This document shows, piece by piece, positions 17,960-27,464 of a stretch of DNA of 64,000 bases. Under the pieces are notes generated by a model. That model had not been told where the DNA came from and searched no databases. It saw only the letters and a list, made by a program, of their open reading frames with translations. Numbering within the stretch: the stretch's first letter is position 1; every line of letters begins with the position of its first letter. Position numbers and translations under genes: made by a program. Source of the stretch: Acetobacteraceae bacterium (lineage in GTDB: Bacteria; Pseudomonadota; Alphaproteobacteria; Acetobacterales; Acetobacteraceae); contig DAIDJM010000028.1 in NCBI GenBank assembly GCA_027451405.1, positions 1 through 64,000 on the forward strand. The letters are read 5' to 3'.

Positions 17960-19204
17960 GTGACTTTTCAGACCGAAACCTGGAGCATCGCCGCAATCGC
18001 CACCAGCGGCGTGATTCTGCGCCCCTGGCGCCTTCCAGAATATCTCTGGGCCCTGGGCGGCGCCGTCCTGCTCGTGCTGCTCGATCGGCTTCCCTGGCAG
18101 ACGGCACTGGCCGGCGCCGCCCGCGGCACCGACGTCTATCTGTTTCTCAGCGGAATGATGCTGCTCTCGGAAATCGCGCGTCTCGAAGGCCTGTTCGACT
18201 GGCTCGCCGCCCACGCCGCTCGTGCGGCCCGCGGCTCCGCTGCCCGCCTCTTCACGCTGATCTACATCGTGGGCATCGGCGTCACGGCTTTTCTGTCCAA
18301 CGACGCCACCGCCGTGGTGCTGACGCCGGCGGTTGCCGCCGCGGCGAGCGCCGCCCGGGCGGAGAAGCTGCCCTACCTTTTCATCTGCGCCTTCGTCGCC
18401 AATGCCGCCAGCTTCCTGCTGCCCATTTCCAATCCGGCCAATCTCGTCATCTTCGCGGGCCACATGCCGCCGCTCGCGCCGTGGCTGGCCCGCTTCGCGT
18501 TGCCATCGCTTGCCGCGATCACCGTCACCTACCTGGCACTCCGCCTGACCTTCGGCCGCCGGCTCGACGCGCCGATCGCGCGGGAAGTTGCCATTCCGCA
18601 ACTGCCGGCCGCCGGCATTCTTGCCGCCCTCGGCATCGCCGCCACCGCGCTGGTGCTGCTCGCCTGTTCCCTTGCCGACCGCGATCTCGGGCTGCCCACG
18701 TGTCTCTGCGGCATCTTCGCAACCCTCCTGGTGCTCAGCTGCTCGCGTGCCGGTCCCGCCGAAATCCTCGGCGGCATCGCCTGGGGCGTACTCCCGCTCG
18801 TCGCCGGACTTTTCATCCTCGTCACCGCCGTCGACGCCACGGGTGCGACGGCGGCGCTCGCCCAAGCCTATGCCGGTCTTGCGCGGCAACATCCCGCGCT
18901 CGCGCCCTGGATGGCGGGCATCGTCCCGGCCGTCAGCAGCAACCTCACGAACAATCTTCCAGCCGGCCTGCTCGTCGCGTCGGCCCTCCACGCATCGCCC
19001 GTGCCGCACCCGGTTACCGACGCGGCGCTGATCGGCATCGATCTCGGACCGAATCTGTCGGTCACCGGCTCGCTCGCGACCCTCCTCTGGCTCGGCGTGC
19101 TCCGCCGCGAAGGCCTCCATGTCGGCGCCCTGGCCTTCCTGCGTGTCGGCCTGGTCGCAATGCCCTTGGCGCTCGCCCTGGCGCTCGCAGCCTTACGGAT
19201 CTGA
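17960..19204 (+). CDS. ArsB/NhaD-type anion permease
   Basis: The 414-residue polytopic membrane protein belongs to the arsenite permease / ion transporter superfamily. It has the conserved FLSNDATAVVLTP and NAASFLLPISNPANLVIF motifs of ArsB, and repeat-half counterparts SSNLTNNLPAGLL and IGIDLGPNLSVTGSLATLLW. No arsR or arsC is nearby, so the substrate (arsenite or another anion) is not established. The start at GTG 17960 follows a weak Shine-Dalgarno. It is convergent with the acylase gene, 11 bases apart. Confidence 0.86.
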   Translation: MTFQTETWSIAAIATSGVILRPWRLPEYLWALGGAVLLVLLDRLPWQTALAGAARGTDVYLFLSGMMLLSEIARLEGLFDWLAAHAARAARGSAARLFTLIYIVGIGVTAFLSNDATAVVLTPAVAAAASAARAEKLPYLFICAFVANAASFLLPISNPANLVIFAGHMPPLAPWLARFALPSLAAITVTYLALRLTFGRRLDAPIAREVAIPQLPAAGILAALGIAATALVLLACSLADRDLGLPTCLCGIFATLLVLSCSRAGPAEILGGIAWGVLPLVAGLFILVTAVDATGATAALAQAYAGLARQHPALAPWMAGIVPAVSSNLTNNLPAGLLVASALHASPVPHPVTDAALIGIDLGPNLSVTGSLATLLWLGVLRREGLHVGALAFLRVGLVAMPLALALALAALRI

Positions 19205-19215
19205 CCCGGCAAGCC

Positions 19216-21561
19216 TCAGTAATTCTCCGAACGCACCGCATTCTGCTTCACGGCGGAATAGGTCCGCAGCGCCGGCTTCAGCGTCTTGCTCTCGTAAAAA
19301 GGCAATTGCGCGGTTATCGCCGGGGAGTTCGGCCGCGATGCGTTGCCGTAGGTCAGCAGGGTGCCGCCCACCGATCCTGTCGGTGTGAACTCGATCTCCT
19401 GCACATAGCCATCGCCACCATAGGAGATGAACTGGTTCAGCACGGGCACATAGGCGCTGTCGACGACCCGGATCGGCCCGAAAATATCGTCGGTACCGCT
19501 GTTCGGATCGTTCACCAGGAAGGGAAAGATATTGTTGAAATCATCAAGACCGCTCCGGGTCACCAGCGTCGTCTTGTGCAGCGCCCCCCATGGCGCTTTG
19601 GCCCCACCGAGCGAGGCATGGTTGCTTTGCAAATCGTTGTAGGCGTTGTCGAGCTCCTTGAGCATCTGGGCCTCATTCACCGGATCGAGCGTATTGGGCG
19701 TGGTGATCGGCGCGGAGGGCGTCCAGGGGTTGATGAATTTCGGATGCGGATAATAGAGGCTGTCGCTCGTGTCCGCGACGATCGTCGGCGGCGAGGCCTC
19801 GATATCGGCCACGATCCGGTTGTACCAGTTCTCGAACAGGAGCCCGCCCACACTCGTGCTCTCCGCCGTGTGGTCCCAGGCCGAGAGGATCGCCGCCGCC
19901 AGCTTCGCCGTGGCATCCGACGAGCCATTCGCGAACCGGATCAGATCGCCGACGATGCGGTCCGCGAGTTCCATCCGCGTCGACATCTTGGCCGTCAGCA
20001 CCTGCGGCATCGTCAGCCCACTCGCGGCGTCGAGGAAGGCCGTGCCCTGCTGAGGCCGGAAATCCATGAATTGCGGCGAAATATAGGCCGGGAAGTTTGC
20101 CGGATTGAGCGTCGCCGGCGGCGTCCAATGCACGGTATCGTCGAAGGCCGAGTTCCATGGCGGATTGTTGCTGTTCGCGATGAAACCGGCGCCCGGATCG
20201 AGCGCCTGCGGCAACTGGTTGAACGAGAGCGTCTGCGTCCAGAGCAAAGCCGGGTTGCTGCCGTCCAGGATGCCCTCGATTGCGGAGAACGGCAACGCGC
20301 TGTTCATCCGGTTGGGCTGCCCGCCGCCGAACAGGTAGAAGATATGCTTGTCGCGATCGGCATACATCGTGTTGAAGAACGGCATCTGCAGCTCTGACTC
20401 GGCTGCCATGAACTGCGATACGTTTTGCGCCTGGATCATCCTCCAGTACTGACCGGAGAGATCGAACGTCCGCGGCAGCGGCACGCGCAGCGCCAGCGCC
20501 TGCTTCTGCCCGCCGAAGCTTCGCGTGGCGACGATCGGTCCATGAATCGATGCGTAGATATTCACGGTCTGCGGCACGAGCGTCACCCCGTCCGGCTGCA
20601 AGACCTTGATCGTGTCGGTCGTATGCACGAGCGGCAGCATCACGCCGTTGTAGAGATAGTGCGTCGCGGTGCTGTCCAGCGTGAGCTGGTAGAGGTCGGC
20701 GTTCTTGATGGTATTGTTCGTGTGGGTCCAGCCCAGGTAATCGTTGAAGCCGATGCCGATGAAGTTGCTGCCCAGAAACGTCACCCCCTGGGCGTTGAGC
20801 GTCGGCGCGTTCGGGTTGCCGACCACGAGATTGGCCTCGAACCACTGATAGATGCCAAGCCCGCCCACCGGCGCGGCCGCGCCCCAGGGCAGATGCGGGT
20901 TGCCCACCAGGATCGCGTTGCCATCCGCCGTCTTCGACGGCCCGATCGCCCATCCGTTCGAACCATGGCGCGGATTGATCGACGCCGACTGCACCGCCGT
21001 CCCGGCGCTGATCTGCCCGGCCGTCCACTCGCTGATCAGCGTCGGCGCGTTATCGGTCTCGGGAAGAAAGGTGAACCAGATCGTATACTGCGCGATCATC
21101 GCGAGATCGGCAGGCGTCATCGGCAGAATCTTGCGCAGCGTGGCCGGGATCGTGCTGCCCGCCCGCGCCGCATATTCGTTCACGCCGTCGCAGAACGCCT
21201 GGATGTATTGCAGCTGGGTCGTCGAACTGCCCGCGATCCACTGCGCCGCCCGGCTCGGAATCCCGTAGGTCCGCACCTGGATGTCGCTCGCGATGTTCGC
21301 GTTGTTCGGACCTGGGCCGAAATATTCCGCGAGCCGTCCCCGTTGCAGCGCGATATTGTTGAGCAGCGTCTCGGCGTGATTCTCCATCTGCGCATAGCCG
21401 AGGCCGCGGATCACGGTCGCGTTGTCGGGCCCGTAGATATGCGGCACCGCATATTTGTCCCACAGGATCGTCTGCGCGCTCGCGGCCCACGGCAGCAAGG
21501 TCGGCAGCAAGCTCGCCGCCGCCAAAAGCGCGCGCCGTATCGAGCGGTTGCCCACGCCCAT
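19216..21561 (-). CDS. Penicillin acylase-family Ntn hydrolase (PvdQ/AHL acylase-like)
   Basis: This 781-residue secreted amidase precursor has a signal peptide ending near ASAQ (residue 30), an alpha chain, and the autoprocessing site RHG|SNGWAIG with Ser201 as the nucleophile of the mature beta chain, followed by GNPHLPW. Family members cleave acyl amides such as beta-lactams, acyl-homoserine lactones, aculeacin or siderophore precursors; the substrate cannot be told from sequence. A GGAGG stands 9 bases before the ATG. It is a lone gene with no siderophore or luxI/R genes in the window. Confidence 0.9.
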   Translation of the reverse strand: MGVGNRSIRRALLAAASLLPTLLPWAASAQTILWDKYAVPHIYGPDNATVIRGLGYAQMENHAETLLNNIALQRGRLAEYFGPGPNNANIASDIQVRTYGIPSRAAQWIAGSSTTQLQYIQAFCDGVNEYAARAGSTIPATLRKILPMTPADLAMIAQYTIWFTFLPETDNAPTLISEWTAGQISAGTAVQSASINPRHGSNGWAIGPSKTADGNAILVGNPHLPWGAAAPVGGLGIYQWFEANLVVGNPNAPTLNAQGVTFLGSNFIGIGFNDYLGWTHTNNTIKNADLYQLTLDSTATHYLYNGVMLPLVHTTDTIKVLQPDGVTLVPQTVNIYASIHGPIVATRSFGGQKQALALRVPLPRTFDLSGQYWRMIQAQNVSQFMAAESELQMPFFNTMYADRDKHIFYLFGGGQPNRMNSALPFSAIEGILDGSNPALLWTQTLSFNQLPQALDPGAGFIANSNNPPWNSAFDDTVHWTPPATLNPANFPAYISPQFMDFRPQQGTAFLDAASGLTMPQVLTAKMSTRMELADRIVGDLIRFANGSSDATAKLAAAILSAWDHTAESTSVGGLLFENWYNRIVADIEASPPTIVADTSDSLYYPHPKFINPWTPSAPITTPNTLDPVNEAQMLKELDNAYNDLQSNHASLGGAKAPWGALHKTTLVTRSGLDDFNNIFPFLVNDPNSGTDDIFGPIRVVDSAYVPVLNQFISYGGDGYVQEIEFTPTGSVGGTLLTYGNASRPNSPAITAQLPFYESKTLKPALRTYSAVKQNAVRSENY

Positions 21562-21665
21562 AGCGATATCCTCCCCATTTTCTTGCCGGCGCAGGTCCGG
21601 AAGCGGCGAGGATCGTCGAGAAACCGAGGCGCCCGCAAGCGGGGCAGACGGCGCCCCGGTGCAGA

Positions 21666-22304
21666 TCAGATCAGACGCTTGAAGAAAGCCGAGAGCCGGT
21701 GCCGCCGGAGTTCGCTGCGCGCCTTCGCGTCATCGGTCATGTAGTTGAGCTGCACCGACGCCCGGTCGCCGACATAAGGCAAGTGCCCATGCCAGGTCGC
21801 CGGCCCGTTGGGAAACACCAGCAGCGTCCCCTCGGTGGGCGGCACCTCGACCGCGTAATCCTCGATGTCCCCCGGCCCCCGCAGCAGCCGCAGGCACCCG
21901 TCCGCCCCGCCGAACGCCTCGCCCGGATTGAGATAGAGCAGCACGGTCACCCGTTTGGCCGCCGAATCCCGGTGGATCTGCCCATCCTTCTCGCGGCACG
22001 CGACCCGCACCGTCAGCATGGTCGGCGCGCCCTCGAGATCGAGTCCGAACTTGGCCGCGATCGCGCTGCGCAGCGCCCCTCCCTCGAGCTCGCGCATCAG
22101 CGCACGGGCCGCCGGCCCCAGCCGCAGCGCCTCAGGCGGGAACGACCCGCCCCGCCCGGTCTTCGGTATGTCGGCATAGACGGCGCCGAGCGCCGCCGGC
22201 GGCACGAAATGCCGCACGATCAGATGCGGAAACGGCGCTGTGGCGACCGGTGCGGCCGCCAGCGCGGCGAAATCGAGCCGGGAGCCGGAAAGATGGCTGT
22301 CCAT
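21666..22304 (-). CDS. 2-oxoglutarate/Fe(II)-dependent oxygenase
   Basis: The 212-residue protein has the double-stranded beta-helix iron triad: His111 and Asp113 (QIHRDSA), a distal His at 172 or 174 (WHGHLPY), and Arg181 for 2-oxoglutarate. It resembles proteins with a prolyl-4-hydroxylase-like fold; the substrate is unknown. It is divergent from the ABC protein gene at 22545 across 240 bases that contain an FNR-like box. Since it needs O2, shared regulation with oxygen-sensing would be plausible but is not shown. Confidence 0.8.
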   Translation of the reverse strand: MDSHLSGSRLDFAALAAAPVATAPFPHLIVRHFVPPAALGAVYADIPKTGRGGSFPPEALRLGPAARALMRELEGGALRSAIAAKFGLDLEGAPTMLTVRVACREKDGQIHRDSAAKRVTVLLYLNPGEAFGGADGCLRLLRGPGDIEDYAVEVPPTEGTLLVFPNGPATWHGHLPYVGDRASVQLNYMTDDAKARSELRRHRLSAFFKRLI

Positions 22305-22449
22305 CGCCGCGAGATGCCCCCGCCGCGTCGCCGGTGCAAGACGCGAGACACACGCCCGCGCCGCTTGGCGCGGAAATGAGGCTCGACCTCATCGTTTTTC
22401 GAAGCCCGCCTGGCGGCCGCACGTGCCACCCGGTCGGAAAAACACCGGC

Positions 22450-22463
22450 TTGATCTGGATCAG
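22450..22463. promoter_or_regulatory. FNR-like box upstream of the SbmA-like ABC gene
   Basis: TTGATCTGGATCAG differs from the bchE box only in the last base. Its centre is about 88 bases before the ABC gene start. With FNR class II spacing (centre at -41.5), transcription would start near 22498, and TAGGCT at 22486-22491 falls at the -10 position. It could also act on the divergent oxygenase gene. Confidence 0.62.
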
Positions 22464-22544
22464 ACACGTCCCGGCCACCTCCCGCTAGGCTTCCGCAACC
22501 AGAGCCCAGCCCGTCCCGGAGCGACCTTTGCCGGACCTTGCGTA

Positions 22545-24293
22545 ATGCCGAACCAGCCGGCTCCGCCTCACCCCGGGGGCGTCACTGGCCTGCGCGCCCA
22601 TGCGCGCTTCCTCTGGCGTTTCGCCTGCTTCGCCTGGCCGTTCTGGACCACCCACCGCCGCGCCATCAACCGCACCCGCGCCGCCGCGCTGATCCTGCTC
22701 ACCGCCGCCCAGGTCGCGCTCCAGGCCGGCCTCAATCTCTGGACCGCCGGCCTGTACGACGCGCTGCAGCGCCGCGCGCTCGACCGCTTCCTCACCCTGA
22801 TCCTGCTCTTCGCCGCCCTGCTCGGCGCCACCATGCTGGTCACGGCGCTGCATCTGCGCGTCAAGCGCCGGCTCCAATTCGCCTGGCGCGTCTGGGTCTC
22901 CCGCACCGCGCTCGAAGGCTGGATGGAAGCCGGCCGCCACTATCAACTCGGCCTCGTCCCCGGCGACCACGACAATCCCGACGGTCGCATCGCCGAGGAC
23001 ATCCGCATCACCACCGAGTCCGCGATCGAACTCGGCGTCTCGCTGCTCTACTGCCTGATGCTGCTCGCCACCTTCGTGGGCGTGCTCTGGTCCCTCTCCG
23101 GCACCGTCCACCTCCCGATCGGCACCCACCCGCTCGCGATTCCCGGCCACCTGGTCTGGATCGCGCTGGCCTACGCGGCGATCGGCACCACGCTCGCGCT
23201 GAAAGCCGGCACACCGCTGATCGGCGCCTCCTATCTCCGCCAATCCGTCGAGGCGGATTTCCGCTTCGCCCTCGCCGGCGCCCGCGAACATGGCGAAGCG
23301 ATCGCGCTCGCCGGCGGCGAACCCGACGAGCGCCGCCGCCTCCTCGTCCGCCTCCGCGCGGTCCGCGACGGCTGGGACCAGCAGACCGGCGGCCTCACCC
23401 GCATCATCCTCTTCACCAGCGCCTACGGCGTGCTCGCCAGCCCCCTGCCGGTCCTGATCGCCGCTCCCCGCTTCATCCTCGGGCTGATCACGCTCGGCAC
23501 GCTGATGCGCACCGCCCAGGCCTTCCAGCAGGTCGCCGCCGCGCTCTCCTGGCCGGTCGACAATCTCGCCACCCTCGCCCAATGGCGCGCCTCGGTCGAA
23601 CGGGTCCTGGCGCTGCGCGACGCACTCGCCACGCTCGACGCGACCCTCGGAAGGCACCGAATCGGCCGCGACACCAGCGACGGCGCCCTGATTCTCACCG
23701 ATCTCTGCGTCACCACCCATGAGGGCAAGCCGCTGCTGGGGCCCCTCTCCGCCCGCATCGCCCCCGGCGAGCGCGTCCGCCTCACCGGCCCGCCCGCCGC
23801 CGCCCGCACGCTGATCCAGGCCATCGCCGGCCTCTGGCCCTGGGGTGGCGGCCGCATCGCCCTCCCGTCCGGCGCCCGCCTCTTCGTCGCGGCCGGCCTC
23901 CCCTATCTCCCGAGCGGCCCGCTCGCCGCCGCGGTCTGCTACCCCGGCCCCAGCGAAACCTGCGCCACCACCGCGATCGAGGACGCGCTCCGCCGCGCCG
24001 GCCTGCCCGAGCTCGTCCCCGACCTGGCCACCGCCGCCGACTGGGAAACCCGCCTCACATCGGCCCAGCAGCAGCGCCTCGCCATCGCCCGCTGCCTGCT
24101 CGCCCGCCCAGACTGGATCTGCCTCGCCGACGCCACCAGCGCGCTCGACCCCGCCGACGCCCGCGCGCTGGCCGCCACGCTGCGCACCGCCCTGCCCGGC
24201 AGCGCCATGATCGTCGCCGGCACCGACGCGCCGGCCTTCGCCCCCGTCCGCACCCTCCCCCTCGCGCCCGAACGTCCGCGGGCCGTCGCCTGA
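22545..24293 (+). CDS. SbmA/BacA-like ABC protein with degenerate nucleotide-binding domain
   Basis: The 582 residues comprise an ABC_membrane_2-type transmembrane domain (residues 20-350, typical RHYQLGLVPGDHDNPDGRIAED and SFLRQS-like LRQSVEADFR) and a C-terminal ABC domain. Family members with this layout (YddA, BclA) import or export peptides and long lipids. Here the ATPase motifs are eroded. The P-loop reads GPPAAART (415-422) with no GKS/T, the Q-loop Gln is missing in FVAAGLPYLPSG, the signature is LTSAQQQR, Walker B ends LADATSALD instead of LDEATSALD, and the H-loop His is absent (AGTDAPA). It probably cannot hydrolyse ATP normally. It lies 20 bases before the beta-glucosidase gene. 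Confidence 0.85.
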   Translation: MPNQPAPPHPGGVTGLRAHARFLWRFACFAWPFWTTHRRAINRTRAAALILLTAAQVALQAGLNLWTAGLYDALQRRALDRFLTLILLFAALLGATMLVTALHLRVKRRLQFAWRVWVSRTALEGWMEAGRHYQLGLVPGDHDNPDGRIAEDIRITTESAIELGVSLLYCLMLLATFVGVLWSLSGTVHLPIGTHPLAIPGHLVWIALAYAAIGTTLALKAGTPLIGASYLRQSVEADFRFALAGAREHGEAIALAGGEPDERRRLLVRLRAVRDGWDQQTGGLTRIILFTSAYGVLASPLPVLIAAPRFILGLITLGTLMRTAQAFQQVAAALSWPVDNLATLAQWRASVERVLALRDALATLDATLGRHRIGRDTSDGALILTDLCVTTHEGKPLLGPLSARIAPGERVRLTGPPAAARTLIQAIAGLWPWGGGRIALPSGARLFVAAGLPYLPSGPLAAAVCYPGPSETCATTAIEDALRRAGLPELVPDLATAADWETRLTSAQQQRLAIARCLLARPDWICLADATSALDPADARALAATLRTALPGSAMIVAGTDAPAFAPVRTLPLAPERPRAVA

Positions 24294-24313
24294 CCCCGAA
24301 AGGAGACCGAGCC

Positions 24314-25690
24314 ATGGACCACACCGCCCCGACCGAGCCGGCATTCCCCCACCTGCCGTCCCGCCCGGGCTTCATCTGGGGCGTCTCCACCTCCGCCTAT
24401 CAGATCGAAGGCGCCGCGAGCGAAGACGGCCGCGGTCCGAGCGTGTGGGATCTGTTCTGCCGCCAGAAAGGCCGCGTCCGGAACGGCGACACCGCCGACA
24501 TCGCCTGCGACCACTACCACCGCTACCCCGAGGATGTCGGGCTGATGCGCCGGCTCGGCATCGGCGCCTATCGCTTCTCCGTGTCCTGGCCACGCATTTT
24601 CCCGCAAGGCCGCGGCCACGCGAACGCGAAGGGTCTCGCCTTCTACGACCGGCTGCTCGACGCGCTCGCCGAAGCCGGCATCGAGCCCTGGCTCTGCCTC
24701 TATCACTGGGACCTGCCCCAGGCGCTCGACGATCGCGGCGGCTGGCTCAGCCGCGACATCGCCGGCTGGTTCGCCGACTACGCCACCCTCATCGCCCACC
24801 GTTTCGGCGACCGCGTCACCCGCTTCGCCACCTTCAACGAACCGAATGTCTGCACGCTGTTCGGCTACGCGCTCGGCTGGAACGCACCCGGCATCGCCGA
24901 CGCGGAATGTTTCGCCCGCGCCGCCCACCACGTGAACCTCGCCCACGGCATGGCGACCGACGCGATCCGCGCCGCCCGCCCGCACGCCGCGATCGGCGCA
25001 ATCCACAACCGCCAGCCCTGCCATCCCGCCACGGCGAGCCCAGCCGACACCCTCGCCGCCCGCCGGCTCGATGCCTGCTGGAACCGGCTCTACGCCGACC
25101 CCACCATCCGCGCCGAATACCCGCCCGAACTGGAAGCCCAGCTCTCGCCCTGGATCGCCCCCGGCGACATGGCCGCCATCGCCCGCCCCCTCGACTGGTT
25201 CGGCCTCAACCACTACTCCCCGATCTACGCCCGTGCCGCGGAGACGCCCCTGGGCTTCGCCTGGGCCGACGCGCCCCGCGAAGCGCCGCAAACCGGTGTC
25301 GGCTGGCCGATCCACCCCGAAGCCTTCCGCGACACGCTGCTCGAAACCCACCGGCGCTATCGCCTGCCCATCTTCGTCACCGAAAACGGCTCCGGCGGCC
25401 ACGACACGCCGGATGAAACCGGCGCCGTGCCGGACGAAGGCCGAATCGCCTATCTCGCCGCCTATATCGGTGCGATGGCCGACGCGATGCGTGCGGGCGC
25501 CGACATACGCGGCTACTTCGTTTGGTCCCTGCTCGACAATTTCGAATGGGGCTCGGGCTACGACAACCGTTTCGGTATCGTCTATGTCGATTTTCCGACC
25601 CAGAGGCGCATCCCGAAAGCCTCCTTCGGCTGGTATGCACGCTGCATCGCTGCAAACAGGCCAAAACTTTCTCGGGCCGGCGTGGCTTAG
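24314..25690 (+). CDS. GH1 beta-glucosidase
   Basis: The 458-residue glycoside hydrolase family 1 enzyme cleaves terminal beta-glucosides. The N-terminal signature FIWGVSTSAYQIEGA is followed by the acid/base Glu176 in TFNEP and the nucleophile Glu357 in VTENG. WSLLDNFEW near the C-terminus forms the aglycone pocket. There is no signal peptide, so it is cytoplasmic. AAGGAG is 8 bases before the ATG. It is probably co-transcribed with the preceding ABC protein gene, suggesting uptake and cleavage of a glucoside, though that ABC protein is catalytically doubtful. Confidence 0.95.
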   Translation: MDHTAPTEPAFPHLPSRPGFIWGVSTSAYQIEGAASEDGRGPSVWDLFCRQKGRVRNGDTADIACDHYHRYPEDVGLMRRLGIGAYRFSVSWPRIFPQGRGHANAKGLAFYDRLLDALAEAGIEPWLCLYHWDLPQALDDRGGWLSRDIAGWFADYATLIAHRFGDRVTRFATFNEPNVCTLFGYALGWNAPGIADAECFARAAHHVNLAHGMATDAIRAARPHAAIGAIHNRQPCHPATASPADTLAARRLDACWNRLYADPTIRAEYPPELEAQLSPWIAPGDMAAIARPLDWFGLNHYSPIYARAAETPLGFAWADAPREAPQTGVGWPIHPEAFRDTLLETHRRYRLPIFVTENGSGGHDTPDETGAVPDEGRIAYLAAYIGAMADAMRAGADIRGYFVWSLLDNFEWGSGYDNRFGIVYVDFPTQRRIPKASFGWYARCIAANRPKLSRAGVA

Positions 25691-26159
25691 AAAAGAGTCT
25701 TCTTTTTCTGAAGAAAAAGAAGCAAAAAGACTTTCGTCTGTTAAAGCCGGCTGCGGCCTCACCGCGGGGATGCGATTCGCATCAGGGCGCCGCCGAAAGG
25801 TCCCCTACAAAGAACCAAAGTTTTTTTGGTTCTTTTTTTTCAAAAAAAGAACAAAACCTAAGTCTGCCTCCATAACTTCTTATGAAACAAAATCTCAGTC
25901 GAAATCCCGCCGGCGCACGATCCCGCCCGCGCCGCGGTCGGCACGAAGCGCGGCGCTTGCCCGACGCAGACCGGTCCCGGCGCGCCTCCGGTCAAAAACC
26001 ATGCCGCCGCAATGACGCCGATCATTCCTTGCTCCGCTCGTTGCCGCTTCCGAGGGTCAATCGCGCGTCCTCTCCCGCAGGTTGAGGTTCATCGCGCAAC
26101 CGTGATCCCATTGCGGCGTGGCTTCTCCCGCTGCGCGCGCCGGCGTATCGCCCCCCGGC
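25691..26159. other. Gene-free stretch with an E-type element
   Basis: The first part (25696-25852) is E-type element copy 2. The remaining ~300 bases to zapE hold only a short Arg-rich open frame (25882-26085) with no Shine-Dalgarno and no family resemblance. No promoter or RNA structure was recognised there. Confidence 0.5.
25696..25852 (+). repeat. E-type dispersed element copy 2
   Basis: The left hairpin at 25699-25722 has arms CTTCTTTTTC/GAAAAAGAAG, then CAAAAAGACTTT. The core palindrome GATGCGATTCGCATC is at 25769-25783. The right hairpin at 25829-25852 has arms GTTCTTTTTTT/AAAAAAAGAAC, preceded by AGTTTTTTTG. It lies just after the beta-glucosidase stop. Confidence 0.82.
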
Positions 26160-27293
26160 ATGAACGACGCCGCCGCCGGCCCGCTGCCCGCCTACCGCGC
26201 GCGCGTCGCCGACGGCCGCCTCTCCCCCGACAACGGCCAGCGCCTTGCCGCCGAACGCCTGCAGGATCTCTGGACCAAGCTCCGTGGCTACGATCCCCCG
26301 CCCCGCCCGCATGCCCCGCTTCTGGGCCGTCTGCTCCGCCGCCGCGCCCTCGACGAAACCGGCCCCGGCTACCCGAACGGCCTCTACCTCGCGGGCGAGG
26401 TCGGCCGCGGCAAAACCATGCTCATGGATCTGTTCTTCGAGCAGGCGCAGGTTCCCCGCAAACGCCGCCTCCACTTCCATGAATTCATGGCCGAAGCGCA
26501 TGCCCGAATCCGCGCCTGGCGCGACGCCCACCCCGAGGGCGACGATCCGATCCCCCCGCTCGCCGACGGCATCGCCCGCGACGCTGCCCTCCTCTGCTTC
26601 GACGAATTCCAGATCGAGGACATCGCCGACGCGCTGATTCTCGGCCGCCTTTTCCAGGCCCTCTTCGCCCGCGGCGTCGTCGTCGTCGCCACCGCCAACA
26701 CGGTCCCCGACCATCTCTTCCGCGGCCGGCCCGGACGCGACGCCTTCGCCCCCTTCATCGACATCCTCAAACGCCATCTCGACGTGCTGATGCTCGAGGG
26801 CGCCCGCGACTACCGCGAAGCCCCGCGCTCCATCCTCCAGCCGGTCTGGCACACCCCCGCCGACCTCCGCGCCACAGCGGCGCTCGACGCCGCCTTCGCC
26901 CATCTTACCGGCGACCAGCTCGCCGCGCCCACCAGCCTCACGGTGCTCGGCCGCCATCTCGCGATTCCGCTCGCCGCCGGCCGCACCGCCCGCTTCAGCT
27001 TCGCCGAGCTCTGCCGCACCTCGCTCGGCCCCGCCGACTATCTGGCGCTGGCCACCCACTACGAAGCCCTGATCCTCGACCGCATCCCCCGCCTCGACGA
27101 TCCCGACCGCGCCGACGAAGCGCGCCGCTTCTCGACCCTGATCGACACGCTCTACGACCACCGGGTCAAACTCGTCGCCAGCGCGGAGACGACAGCCGAT
27201 ACGTTGTTCTTGTACGGGAACTACCGTCGGACCGCGTCTCGGCTTGCGGAGATGCAGACCGATGCCTATCTCGCGCTCCCGCACCTGACGTAA
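26160..27293 (+). CDS. zapE: ZapE/AFG1-family cell division ATPase
   Basis: ZapE is an AFG1-like P-loop ATPase that, in Escherichia coli, acts on the FtsZ ring under low oxygen or heat. The 377-residue protein has Walker A GEVGRGKT (79-86), LHFHEFMAEAHARI, Walker B LLCFDEFQIEDIADALIL, and the C-terminal LYDHRVKLVASAE block. The ATG at 26160 begins the conserved region but has a poor Shine-Dalgarno; a GTG at 26118 is the alternative. In many alphaproteobacteria it is next to mdh or suc genes, which are not seen here. Confidence 0.92.
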   Translation: MNDAAAGPLPAYRARVADGRLSPDNGQRLAAERLQDLWTKLRGYDPPPRPHAPLLGRLLRRRALDETGPGYPNGLYLAGEVGRGKTMLMDLFFEQAQVPRKRRLHFHEFMAEAHARIRAWRDAHPEGDDPIPPLADGIARDAALLCFDEFQIEDIADALILGRLFQALFARGVVVVATANTVPDHLFRGRPGRDAFAPFIDILKRHLDVLMLEGARDYREAPRSILQPVWHTPADLRATAALDAAFAHLTGDQLAAPTSLTVLGRHLAIPLAAGRTARFSFAELCRTSLGPADYLALATHYEALILDRIPRLDDPDRADEARRFSTLIDTLYDHRVKLVASAETTADTLFLYGNYRRTASRLAEMQTDAYLALPHLT

Positions 27294-27301
27294 GCAAAGG
27301 G

Positions 27302-27459
27302 ATTCTTCTTTTTCTGAAGAAAAAGAAGCAAAAAGACTTTCTCGCGCTGGATCGGGGCTGCGGCACTTCCACACGGATGCGAGTCGCATCGGGAGGGTGT
27401 CGAAAGGTCCGGTTCCGGGCGAAAAAGTCTTTTTGGTTCTTTTTCTTCAGAAAAAGAAC
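27302..27459 (+). repeat. E-type dispersed element copy 3
   Basis: Left hairpin 27305-27328 with arms CTTCTTTTTC/GAAAAAGAAG, then CAAAAAGACTTT. Core palindrome GATGCGAGTCGCATC at 27376-27390. Right hairpin 27436-27459 with arms GTTCTTTTTC/GAAAAAGAAC. It fills the gap between convergent zapE and the YhdP-like gene. Confidence 0.82.
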
Positions 27460-27464
27460 ACCCT

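Noticed and set aside
25882-26085. 67-codon basic open frame between the beta-glucosidase and zapE
   Set aside because: No Shine-Dalgarno, no recognisable sequence, composition like translated noncoding GC-rich DNA.
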